Made by a program: the position numbers and the translations under genes. The notes beneath the pieces are model-generated. The model was not told the DNA's origin and ran no database searches. It was given only the letters and a program-made list of their open reading frames with translations. A stretch of DNA of 64,000 nucleotides from Theristus sp. LFF4_11 (lineage: Eukaryota > Nematoda > Chromadorea > Monhysterida > Xyalidae), in the NCBI GenBank assembly GCA_030248135.1, contig JASANC010003066.1, positions 330,001 through 394,000 on the forward strand. The letters are read 5' to 3'. The stretch's first letter is position 1. Each line of letters begins with the position of its first letter. Of this stretch, positions 1 through 10,700 are shown piece after piece.

Positions 1-407
1 TTTCTTATGTGAGCAACCCTAGATACTGAATTGCGACGATTTCGAGCGAATCGGCCATGGAAATTGGCAAAATCGGTCCAAAGGCAAAAAAATGAGAAAC
101 TGGTGTAGTCCGGGGTAATTCAATGCGCTGATCACGGATTTTGGGTTAGTTTTCTTGTGTGAACACTCTACATATTGAATCGTGACGATTTCAGGCGAAT
201 CGGCCGTGGAATTTAGCGAAACCGGTCCAGAAATGAAAAACAAGAAAACGGTGTTTTCCATGGTAATTCATTGCGCCAATCACGGCTTTTGGGTCAGTTT
301 TCTTGTGTCAGCAATTCTAGGTACTGAATCGTAACGATTTTGGGCGAATCGGCCGTAGAAATAGCATAGGCGAAATTGGCCTAAAAAGCGAAAAATGAAA
401 AACCTGA
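1..407. repeat. Fragment of ~149-bp satellite (about 2.7 units)
   Basis: Diverged tandem units share landmarks such as ATCGTGACGATTT, GCGAATCGGCC and TTTTGGGTTAGTTTTCTT. The stretch matches the last units of the larger array at 28140-29490 in the same order and orientation, so it is the tail of a second array that begins before the window. No coding potential is seen. Confidence 0.9.
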
Positions 408-462
408 GTCGAATTGTGATTTTGGTCCGACCTTCGGGGCTTATGTAAAAGTCAGAATATTA

Positions 463-1499
463 TCTAAAAATGCGGGAGACGCATATAAAAGGAGGAATAT
501 GGCCTTGTGTAAGCAGTGAAAGACTTGGCTCGACAACGCTTTTCAAGTCTCTGATGTGGTACACACGGATACAAGTACATAAGAGTCATATTTTTGCGCC
601 GCGTTTGTTTGTTTGTTTTTGAAGCACGCCTTCCCCCACCCCCCCACCGATTCCGGAAACCCGAAGGTACCAAACTCCGGTGGGATTGGGGAATGGACGG
701 CTCACCATCCCGTGGAACCAATACCCTCGCCACGTGAGCGGGACAGCCTCTAAGCCCCGCTCTGTCCTGGCGGCACCAGTGATCTTAGCCCGATTTTGGT
801 TTCGGTGGCCTGCGGTCGCTATATCCCCGGAGGGCAGCGAATCCGAAACTTTCGTTTTCGTTTTCGTTTTGCTGAAAAGCGTAAAACTTTGAAGTTATTT
901 TATAATTGTCCTCTTCGATTTAATCTAAAATCACGCCATGTGCGAAATTCTGTAAATTCTGTGCAAAAACAGAAAAATCAGAGATTGCAAAACATTGTTG
1001 CATGTAGCTTTTTCGTTGTTGTTAACGTACGCACCGCTGTGTACACACCAGCACCAGTGACAAAAAGGAGTTGTCTTCCGTTGATTTTCACCTTTTTTAC
1101 TGGTGTCAACTTCAACTAGTGTGGCAGGATAAACCGTCTGTCCCGTGAGTCATTGCCTTTGCCACAGGAGACCTTGCGTTCCGCAATGCTTCTGCGATAC
1201 AATTTGTCCTGAACAAACCAGTGTCAGCGAGCTAAAGTCTGATTGTTATTTTAGTAGTTTTAGTGGTCGCTAAATGCCCGAAATCCGCAAATGTGAAAGT
1301 TTCATTTGTCTACAATACAAAGTACGAGGGTTGCCATGTGCAACCGAAATCATAAATAAACGGCGCAAAAATATGGCTCTTATGTACTTGTATCCGTGTG
1401 TACCACATCAGAGACTTGAAAAGCGTTGTCGAGCCAAGTCTTTCACTGCTTACACAAGGCCATATTCCTCCTTTTATATGCGTCTCCCGCATTTTTAGA
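463..1499. mobile_element. Non-autonomous DNA transposon with ~135-bp terminal inverted repeats, copy 1
   Basis: Positions 463-598 are repeated in inverted orientation at 1363-1499 with almost no mismatches. TA dinucleotides flank both ends (461-462 and 1500-1501), as for TA-targeting (Tc1/mariner-type) elements, although no transposase is recognisable inside. The interior holds only short unconvincing ORFs. A second copy lies at 29571-30600. The left flank (about 408-462 plus satellite) is shared with that copy and the right flank is not. Confidence 0.85.
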
Positions 1500-1563
1500 T
1501 AATACAGCAATGCCTGCACAGAAAGCCAATGCATCACGTGATTGCCTATCGACCGTCCAGTGA

Positions 1564-2729
1564 TCACACGCGACTCTGCGTCTCCGCGATCCACACGTGC
1601 AAGTCCGACTCGCAGCTGCGCATCGTCTGTGGCGTGCACTGCTGTGCGTACGTCGTCGTCGTCGTCGCCGTGTGCCGTCGCTCGCTGTCGTCCAGTTTCG
1701 TCGCCTTGTAGATGAACGCCAGCAGTCGATTCCAGGCGATCGCGTCCAGGCGACAGCGCTGCTCCAACGCTTCACGGAACGCGTGCTCGCTCAGTCGCAG
1801 CACGTTGCCCACGACGGCGCACTTCACCAGTCGCCACGTTCTGCCGTTCGTCAGGTGTACGCCAGCGGCGGCGTGACGCTGCGCCATCGGCGTCAACAGT
1901 CGGTGCTGGATGGCGGTGGTGGTCGCGTCGACGACGTCGTCCTGCTGCTGGTGGCCGACGACGATCAGCTGCTCGAGGAGGCGCTGTATACGGGCGCCCT
2001 CGCGTTGCACCGCGGGCGACCTCAGCAGCGCACAGCGATCGGAGCGCTCGATCGCGTCGAGACCCAGGTACGGTCGCCAGTTGACGTCGCTGTCGACGAT
2101 GATGTCGACGAGGATCAGCGCGCCGACGTGCGGCGTCACCTTGCACGCGTCCGTCCAGCTGATGTACAGCGCCTCGCGTTCCACCTGTGCGACCGGGAGG
2201 ATAAGGACAGAACTTGCTACACAGTGCCGTTTGCTAAAACTTGGACTTTTGTTCGTAGACGAAGGTGTCGAGTTTGATTTCAACCAAAAAAACCCAGATG
2301 CATTCGTTTTTCTCAACATGTGATTCAATGTTTCACGTGCTTGGTATTCTGCGAAAAAAGTCACAGGTTTAAACAAACATACTTTAGTCCGCATTTGAAA
2401 GAAAAAACATTCAGCAACCCTTCGTTAGGGTTACAATAATTCTTGCGTTGAGAAAACAGAAGACCTAACATGTCTATTTTTGCCAGTGAGCAAATTCTAA
2501 AAAATTAGTTGCGTGGTATCGCCCTGTAAAATTTCGCAAATTTAAATTTCTATTGTTGCACACCTTTGACAATTTGTAATCATCGTACAGTGTGGCGCTA
2601 TTACAACGTCCTGGCGACAACGTTGAATTGTACGATGACAAACTGGACAGATTGACGTTCAACGCCGATGCGGGCGTCACTTGGCGACTGATTGGGTCGA
2701 ATCGAGATGGTTTTCGCTGTTCGCCATTG
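1564..2729 (-). CDS. Globin-domain protein, C-terminal exons (5' end not found)
   Basis: Two exons join in phase 0: 2729-2564 and 2184-1564 (acceptor CACAG at 2185-2190, stop TGA at 1564-1566). The last exon encodes about 206 residues and begins VEREALYISW, which fits globin helix A. It continues to a candidate proximal histidine in QRHAAAGV and an H-helix-like segment DAIAWNRLLAFI, a pattern seen in nematode globins. The residue before the E-helix glycine (the E7 position) looks like Glu, and no clear CD1 Phe is seen, so haem binding is uncertain. A Thr-rich tail follows. The upstream exon encodes a Ser/Asn-rich extension with no start Met and needs two bases from an earlier exon. Family call is by pattern; it could be a divergent globin-fold protein. 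Confidence 0.62.
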
Positions 2730-2891
2730 CTGGAAGCAACAAGCTTGAATTGAGAACAGAGTTGATTGGGATTAAAAAAAATCTTTCAATTGATCATTTC
2801 TACAAACTCTGATAAAGATTGATGGCTTTGTGCACACAATACACGATAAAGTGAATTCACACCAAGAAATTCAAACAAAAGTGTTCACTAT

Positions 2892-3059
2892 CTACAGTCG
2901 AACTCTAAATCACAGGCTATCAGCTGATTGGTCGGTGATCACGTGATGCATGATTCCTGTGCAGAGGACAGACTTCGCTCCCACAACAACAGTCCCTGCA
3001 CAGAGAACATGACCATCAACCAATCAGCTGACTGCCTATAATCTAGAGTTCGGCTGTAT
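2892..3059. mobile_element. MITE family B (ends ACAGTCGAACTCTA.../...TAGAGTTCGGCTGT)
   Basis: About 168 bp with imperfect inverted halves. Both halves carry CCAATCAGCTGA-type sequence and the outer ends are inverted copies of each other. Related copies lie at 7490-7756 (interrupted), 20627-20772, 33604-33774 and 54758-54899. It sits between the globin gene and the GPCR stop codon. Confidence 0.75.
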
Positions 3060-3121
3060 AGTTTGGTGCTAAATGGTACTAAAAGTTTTTCTTCACCGCA
3101 AACAAAAACAGCTAAAACAAC

Positions 3122-5940
3122 TCACTGCACGTTCAATGCCATAACGGCACTTTTGCCGCAGCCAGTTAAACTGTTGGCCTTGGTGGTTTTGCGTTTCAGC
3201 AGACTGCGTTTCCAGCCGGTGTAGACGAGCGAGTTCGTGGCGCTGTTCAGTACGACCAGGACGTTGCTAGTGAGCAGCATGTACTGGTAGCCGACGATCT
3301 TGCCGTCGTAGTTCCAGTAGCGAAAGTCGATGTAGTTGATGACAAGTGGAAGGATGTGTGACGCGAGAAACTTCAGGATCACCACCAGCACGACGATGGT
3401 GATCTGGCGTTCGGTCTGCTCTGGAACGATTGAAAGACTATGAAACAATAGAAATGGGACAGGTGCGAGTTTATAGGGGGTTCTAGGGACATTCAAGGTC
3501 GTCGCCGTGTGTGCCTGTCACGCATTTCCACGTCCGTATTGTTGTGGAACACGCGGTTTTTTCCAAATATGTTGATGTATTTAACGTGAACGCTCACAGG
3601 AATGTCTTCAGGATTTCGTTTCTGCATTTGAATTCTTTAACTCATTTAAGGCATCGCTAAAAGTTTGAAACCTAGAGTGGTTTTTAAAAAAATCACAGAC
3701 CGCACAGAGAACAAGCAAGCAGCCAATAAAAACGAGAGCGTCACCGTGTGATGCAAAAACCTTCACCTTCTTTGTGTCTGCCTGCCGCGAACGAGGTTGA
3801 CTTTCGCAGCAGCGGTGCGCTGCCGTTGCCGCCGCCGGCGTGACGCACGGTCACGATCATGCGAATGCCGACGAACGTCAGAATGGAGATCGGAAACACG
3901 TTGATCACGAGTGAGTGCGTGACAACGCGGTACCACAGGTAGTAGGTCTGACTGAGCAGCATCGCTGTCGGTAGGCTCTGTAGTGGTACAATGGCGACCA
4001 AACTCGTATGAAATTTGGTGTGTTCGGTTGATTTATTTTGGTGATTTACTGTGCTTGCAGTTTCTGGTTTTGAGCAACGAAGATGGGTGGCCGTAAAAGG
4101 AAAAATCAAGGGAGTCAGGTTCAACAGCATCACAAACGAGTCAACGACAAGGTGTGCTTGCAGTTTGTTGCTTCACTGAAGTTTTTTAGTTGTTTTGTTA
4201 AGTGTATCACATGTGTTTTCTTAAGTGATTCTTTTCAAGTGTCTGTGACACCGATCGTTGCTGACGAGTCCAAAAGGTGTCGGCGTACAACGAATAATTG
4301 GCGAAACGCCTAACAGATTTACCAAATAATTTGATTGCATTTGTTTTCATGCATGCTCATTCAGATGCAATACAAAAGCCCACCGACCTGCATGCGGTTC
4401 TTGTTCGCTTCCACGTCGTAGCATGAGACGACTTGGCGTTCAAAGAACATCACTGCGTCCACCATGACGCACAGTATCACACAGCTGATCCACACTTGAT
4501 GCGGGTGCAATTCGAACGCGGCTGCAAAGTGACGAAATATGCTCTCTGATGATCAAAACACAAGCAGCTGTGAGCGCATTGCAATTTCCCCTGGATTTGT
4601 TTGGAATTTACACCGTGTTCTTGTGTTTCTCATTCAAAAGTTGATGTTGTTATTACTTAAAACTGTACACAGAAACGTGTGCCAGTGTGTTTGATCATCA
4701 TTTTGCAATACGATGCAGAATCTCGGGAATATACAGTAGGTAATCCAATCATGAACGTAATCACACTTGTTCAACGACAATTGATTGCCGTGTGGTCTGC
4801 GGACTGCAACCGCGAGTGCTGGACATTGTTTTCTTGGCAATTTCGCCCGGCAAGCGAAGACCGCGGTGACCCCGGGCTTGTCAGTTCGACAAGTCGCGAG
4901 ACGTCGCTGTTGAACATCGTTTTCACGCACAAGCCGTGTGCTTGGCCACAAGCCAACGCAAACTTAATCGCGCATACATTTCCACCAAACCAACGCGACT
5001 CACATCGATTCATTGAGAACGGTCTTGTGACGGCGATGTAGCGTGCGACCGCAACGAGCACCGTCATCCAGACAGTGACCAGCATGGCGATGTTGCAGAC
5101 GACTTGGAGATAGCGCGCGGCGTAGACCACCACGATGTTCCAGCGGTCGTAGTGGCGTACGAACGACGGCATTGAGAACAACGCCAACGCACAGACGAGC
5201 AGCCAGTTGTCGCTGGCCGCCAGCGCACGCAGCTGGATGACGCACGCCTGTGATAGACACACGTGAACATGTTGTGCGGCGGGACGCGGCCGTGGCGCAG
5301 TGGATAGAGCGGTCGCCCGGCAGTCGCCGAGAGGTCTTTGGTTCAATTCCCGTCCAGAGCGGGTCACAACAGCGTTTTTACGTTTTCACAACTTACAAGT
5401 TTGATTTCTTTAGCGCGCTTAGCAACATGGAGCAATGTCTCGCACATTTATGTCCCATAGGAGCGTATTTGTATCGTACCAACGCGACGGAGTGGGTGGA
5501 GTGGCGGTCGCGTGAAACGATGCATAAACCAGTGCCATTTGCACATTTGCACCTTGCGGCATACGACATCACAACAACACACGCACTTGTTTTGTTTAGG
5601 GATATACACACAACAAAAACAAACAGCGTGTCCCCGCACCAAAAGCAAATGTGTACACTTTTTTCACACACATACACTTGTGTACAATAGCAAAGCAATT
5701 TTTCAATTTGACTTGAAAAAAAGTGCATAAAAATACCCGTTTCAGCTGAAGTTTCCCGAGCAACCATAGTGAGTAGCTGTTTGCGACAAGCCCGGTGACT
5801 GCAATCGCGCCCAGCGCAAAGCCGCAAACAATCAATTCGATGTGCAAAAGAGTAGCCATGTCGGGGTCTGGTAACGAGGCTAAGCAGATGTTGTAAAATA
5901 CGGTCATGTTCGTGCCATTGAAATAAATCATGTCCTCCAT
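3122..5940 (-). CDS. Class A (rhodopsin-like) peptide GPCR, FMRFamide/myosuppressin-receptor type, complete
   Basis: Five exons with matching phases (5940-5737, 5247-5004, 4521-4388, 3977-3767, 3420-3122) give 363 aa from ATG at 5940 to a stop at 3122-3124. Exon 1 holds two N-glycosylation sites (NGT, NMT) and TM1; exon 2 TM2-TM3; exon 3 TM4; exon 4 TM5; exon 5 TM6-TM7. Cys119 atop TM3 and Cys183 in extracellular loop 2 can form the usual disulfide. TM7 reads NSATNSLVY in place of NPxxY, a type common in invertebrate FMRFamide-like receptors (known for the family). The TM3 end reads Ala136-Arg-Tyr instead of D/ERY. The ligand is inferred only at the level of neuropeptide. Intron 1 carries a tRNA-like sequence at 5287-5360. 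Confidence 0.9.
5287..5360 (+). repeat. tRNA-like sequence (pseudo-tRNA or SINE head)
   Basis: A box-like TGGCGCAGTGG and B box-like GGTTCAATTCC are correctly ordered and spaced, and the D arm is mostly pairable. The anticodon and T stems do not pair, so this is not a working tRNA gene. It lies in GPCR intron 1 on the opposite strand. Confidence 0.5.
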
Positions 5941-7489
5941 TTTTTAGTGCCGGTATTTCAATGGTTCATTGCTGGAAAACGATTAAAACCAGTATTTGCA
6001 TGTAGCTGTCCTAAATTTGATTTCAAATATCGATTTGTCCAAAGCATACAGTGCGACGATGTTGTGGAGCATGATGTACACTGCCACAAATCGATTTGCC
6101 AAAAGTGCATCTACAACTAAAACTACTGCAGCTAACTAAAACATTGAACGATAAAATCATATTTTTTAAAAACTCATGGCCTTTAACTTTCAGAAGATAC
6201 GTTCTTCTAAATTTCAATTTCTCATAGATCATCTGCTTGTTAGCTCGTTGGAAACAAAAGGAACGAACCGATGCAAACACAACCTTTTTCGAGACCTTTG
6301 AGCAAAATGGTCTGTCCATAGTGGGCTGATCATTCTGATTTATCTTTGATTGCATCGAGTGTCCTGCATGTTTGTTACATGAGGCAAAATCTGTTTGTCC
6401 AAACAAGATGCGCCTACATAATTTCCACCCGCGAAACACTAAAATGCACGTGTGAGGAGAAGCTTCAAGCGATTAAAAATAGAGCTGCACGTCCTGGATC
6501 TGCATGCTGTTTACTTCGCAATTAATTAACTTGTTTAGCGTTGTGTGAACTTTCTTTTCTATTCATACGCGAGTATATCTCATTTATTATTGCGCCCAAA
6601 AGGCAGAGTAGACATGAATAATAAAGGTTGTTGCAAACAAGGTAAACAACATATCGATCACATCAAAACACATTTGATCATCGTATTCAAAATTACCGGG
6701 GTCTAAAGCCACGTTGTTTTCAGACAACGCTTTCACGAAACTCCAGATTTACATACAATGCACTCTGGTAGAATTATAATGGCATTCAAGTGAATTATTC
6801 CGCAGAGTCATTGCAAAATTCAAGCCAGGAAGAACGAAAAACACTTCGGACCACTCACGGAAACCACACGGTACATTTCCGTTAACAAACGATGGCAATC
6901 ACAACTATTGCAATTTTAACTGTATTTGAAATGAAGTGCATCATTGAAGCGGTCTGGTAACCATCGCGCGTATCCACTTTTTCGATTGAAACAAATCAAA
7001 AAACCATGTGCAGTGAGCTCTTTGCAAAAAAATAGAAAAGTGTATAATGCAAGCGCCGATCCGGCGAACAAGAAACCTGGTGTTCCCCATTTGCCTGAAC
7101 TCACAAAACCCTGAGGAAAATTGTTAAAACAATGTATGCGTGGATGAAGTCGGAATTTGCTTGGAACTCATGGCAAATTGGGCCCACCGCGACCGACAGC
7201 AACGAAAAACAGTTGTGTGTGCCACAGTTTTCCGTATTTTTTGCATCCAGATACCCGAAGTCACTGCCGCAGCACGAAGTCACTTGTTATACACCGCTTG
7301 AACTTTGTACCGCATTCTAATCTTGTTTCTCTGCCCACTGACGGTGAATATGCATACATACAGCATTTGCTGAAGCGACAAACTTTTTTTCACGCATAGA
7401 AGTCTGGGCGTAGTGCACTCTATACAATTGTGTCTGCACAAATGAGGTGTTGTTTGTTCGATTTTTTAAAACTAAAATAACGTGAACGT
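5941..7489. other. Intergenic region between GPCR start and K+ channel stop
   Basis: AT-rich sequence with only short ORFs and no recognisable domain. It probably holds the GPCR promoter and 5' UTR. No repeat family shared with the rest of the window was spotted here. Confidence 0.6.
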
Positions 7490-7756
7490 ACAGTCTAACT
7501 CTATAAAGCGGCATTCATGAAGCAGTATTTAGTGACCACGTAGCTATGTTTTAACACAGATACGCGTCCACTAAATGCTGCTTCAGGAATGCCGCTTAAC
7601 ATATCCAACTGGGCTGATTGGCTGATTCATGCATTCTGTGCATGGATCGCTGTGGAGAGGCGGAGTTTGGTGTTGCACAGAATCGCATGCATCACGTGAT
7701 CACCAGCCAATCAGCTACAAAAGCTGGACATGTTTCCGAGTTCAACTGTATCTCAA
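7490..7756. mobile_element. MITE family B copy interrupted by a family A foldback MITE
   Basis: The family B left end (ACAGTCTAACTCTATA) at 7490 and right end (GAGTTCAACTGTA) near 7756 are separated by a complete family A hairpin at 7504-7599. Family B sequence, including the CCAATCAGCT motif, resumes just after the insertion. This is a clear nested insertion, just beyond the K+ channel stop codon. Confidence 0.72.
7504..7599. mobile_element. Foldback MITE family A, copy 1
   Basis: About 95 bp. AAGCGGCATTCATGAAGCAG at the left is matched by the inverted CTGCTTCAGGAATGCCGCTT at the right, forming a long hairpin around a short ACGCGT-containing loop. Other copies lie at 8412-8498 and 24839-24936. 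Confidence 0.88.
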
Positions 7757-7762
7757 TGATCA

Positions 7763-10700
7763 TCAATAGTTGTTCATCGGTGTCGACGTCGGCTCGGCCG
7801 CTTTTCTCCGGCGCCCACCGAACTTGCCGCCGAACACCTTGCGCACTTTGGGCGTGCCGCCAGCGCCGTCGTGCGCCACGGTGGCCGTGCCGTTGCGCTG
7901 CTGCGTGGCGCCCGTGCCGCCGCCGCCAGCCCCGGTCGACTCCATTTGTTCTTGCGCGGTCGCGAACTTTTCGACGATAAGCGAAATCGGGAATGCCAAC
8001 ACGATGATGCCGCAGATGCTCGTTGCAGTGGCGACTATTTTGCCCGCTGATGAATGAAAAACATGAATTACAACGTGCAAGCACTGTTTCTTGCGGTTTC
8101 GCCTGGTAAGCGCATACCGCGGGCCCCCAGGCTCGTCAGTACGACAAGGCCCGGGCTGCACAGCCCAATCAATGAATGTTCGTGGTTGAGTAAATGATGG
8201 AATGATAAGGAGATTATTTAATTGCAATCGACCGTAATCGCTTTTAGAGTTTCCCGCGACACCAACGCATGCATTGACACAAAAAATATTACTTTTGCAT
8301 GGCTGGGCTGGACGCGACAGTTCAAAAATTATCGAAGTTACCTCAGATATACCACAAGGTTCAACTCATGTTGGCAATTTTGAATTGCCGCATCAATTGA
8401 GCATGAAACTGAAGCGGCATTCATGAAGTAGTATTTTGTGACGCATAGCTTTGCTACAGCTACGCGTCACTAAATACTACTTCATGAATGCCGCTTAATG
8501 GGTCGCAGAACAACAACAACAATCTGTTTCGCTCGCAAAAGCTGACCGGACCTGCAGTTCTCGGCACCACATCACCATAACCGACGGTCGTCATCGTCAC
8601 GACACACCACCAGCAAGACGCCGGTATGCTGCTGAAGCCGCTGTCAATGTCGTTCTCGAGGAAGTACAGTATGGTCGCGAAGAATATGATGCCCGTCGAG
8701 AGCAGCATGACGAGCATCGAGAGCTCCTGCGCGGAATTGCGAAACGTGTCGCCCATGATCTGCAGTGCGCTACTGTAGCGCGCCAGTTTGAAGAGACGCG
8801 CGACGCGGAGCACACGGAGCGCTCGCACGACCAGCATCACGCCTGCAGCGACGGGAAACAATAGTCGTAACTTTGAAAATGAAAAACAACAACAAAAAAC
8901 ATGAATTTTCTCACCCTAAGTGAAAACGCAAACCCTAAAGTCACACTAAACGTTTGTCCGCAATTTGCGATTATCGTTTTGTTGAACACAGCTCTCGTAA
9001 TAATATAATATTTTCTAGTTTGGTCCCGAGACTCAATGCGCGCATAGTAAGCAGTTTCATGCATGACGCGGCGTTTCAACGATTGGCAAAGTGATCCGAG
9101 TCCCCTAAATAGTGCCGAGTCACTTAGGCGATTTATGAAATGCCGCATAAAGATTGAAACTATAATTTTCTTTCCTCGTCTGCACACGCATCGAGTCGTG
9201 GAACCGAAAAAAATTGCTAATCGTTTATACCGGTCACTCGTTTCAGTGATTCAGCGTTGACGCCGACCAGCAGAAGGCACGTCTCGGCATAGAACGGGAT
9301 TACGGTAGCCGCGTCGATGATATTCAAGGCGGTCTTCAGAAAGGCGCACTTGTCGGCGCACACCAGAAAGCGAATGCCCAACTCGGCGGAGAACCAAATG
9401 ACACAGCAGATCTCCATGTAGACCAGTGCCGGTATTGGATCACGGGGACCCTGCGCGGTGTCTGAAACGGCATTGCGACAAATAATTTAACCAAATTTTT
9501 TTAATTGATCGATGCGGTGGTGCTAAAAATAAAATTACTCTCAAACATTAAAAAAGTAAATCGATAATGGTAAAATGCTTGCATAAATTAAAACCGTGGC
9601 CGCATTTTATTGCTTCTGAGGGCTCGTGTACTATTCCGGCCCGCGAAATTCCGGCCGTAAAATTCCGGCCGTAAAATTCCGGCCCGCTCATTCCGGCCCG
9701 AAGAATTCCGGCCCGGAGAATTCCGGCCCGGAGAATTTTCGCCAGCAAGAACAATATTAAACCACACGAAGTGATTTTTGGCAAATAAATTCTTAAGTGA
9801 TTTTTTATTTTTGTTCAGAACATGCTTGCAGTGACTTGTTGTAGGTTCCTAATCCTAAGCCAAGCCTTTTTGATAAGGTAAAAGGGTCACAAATCCTGTT
9901 CATTATATAAAAATTTAAAATTTTTTGTATTTTCTTTTTTTCCAAAAAAATTCTCTTTCCAATAAGCAAACAGGACAAACATCATTGAAAATACACTGTA
10001 ACATGTGAACATCAATATTTTTATTTTATTATTTTATTACCAAAATCACGTCGTGTGGTTTAATATTGTTCGTGCTGGCGAAAATTCTCCGGGCCGGAAT
10101 TCTCCGGGCCGGAATTCTTCGGGCCGGAATTCTTCGGGCCGGAATGAGCGGGCCGGAATTCTTCAGGCCGGAATTAGCGGGCCGGAATTGTACCCCCCCC
10201 GCTTCTGAGATGCGTCGGTGAGTGGCTTTTAGCGAACTGAAAAGTTTCACAGTCTGAGAAAAAATAACTCTTAGATAAAAAGATAAAGAAAGCGAGGCAA
10301 ACTAAAAAAACGAAAAAACACATAATAATAAATTTTCTCTCTGTTCTGCCACATGCAGCAGTATAATGGAAATCATATTGGATACACCCACTGATTTGTT
10401 GCATCGTGATAACTTCACATTTTTAAAGTTCAAGCTATGCTGCGTTTCTTCTGCTTTTTCGTGAATTTTTAGTTTTTCACTTCTATTATAAAGCCTTTAG
10501 TATAAAATATATAGCAGCGCAGACTCACGAAAGAATCCCATTGGCTTACTTGAATAATTTATTTCCGTGACTTTCTGAGTTGCGACAAATCAGTGCCGAT
10601 ATTTGACTTCAAACTAACAAACGCGTTCAAACCAAAATGCTGTGATTCACGGCAAAGAAAACGTTAAAAACGCTTGGGCAGTTGCTACTAATTCTATCCC

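Noticed and set aside
1597..2277. 226-aa plus-strand ORF over the globin exon
   Set aside because: An Arg/Val-rich shadow of the GC-rich minus-strand exon, with no recognisable domain.
5287..5360. Functional tRNA gene
   Set aside because: A and B box-like sequences are present, but the anticodon and T stems do not pair.
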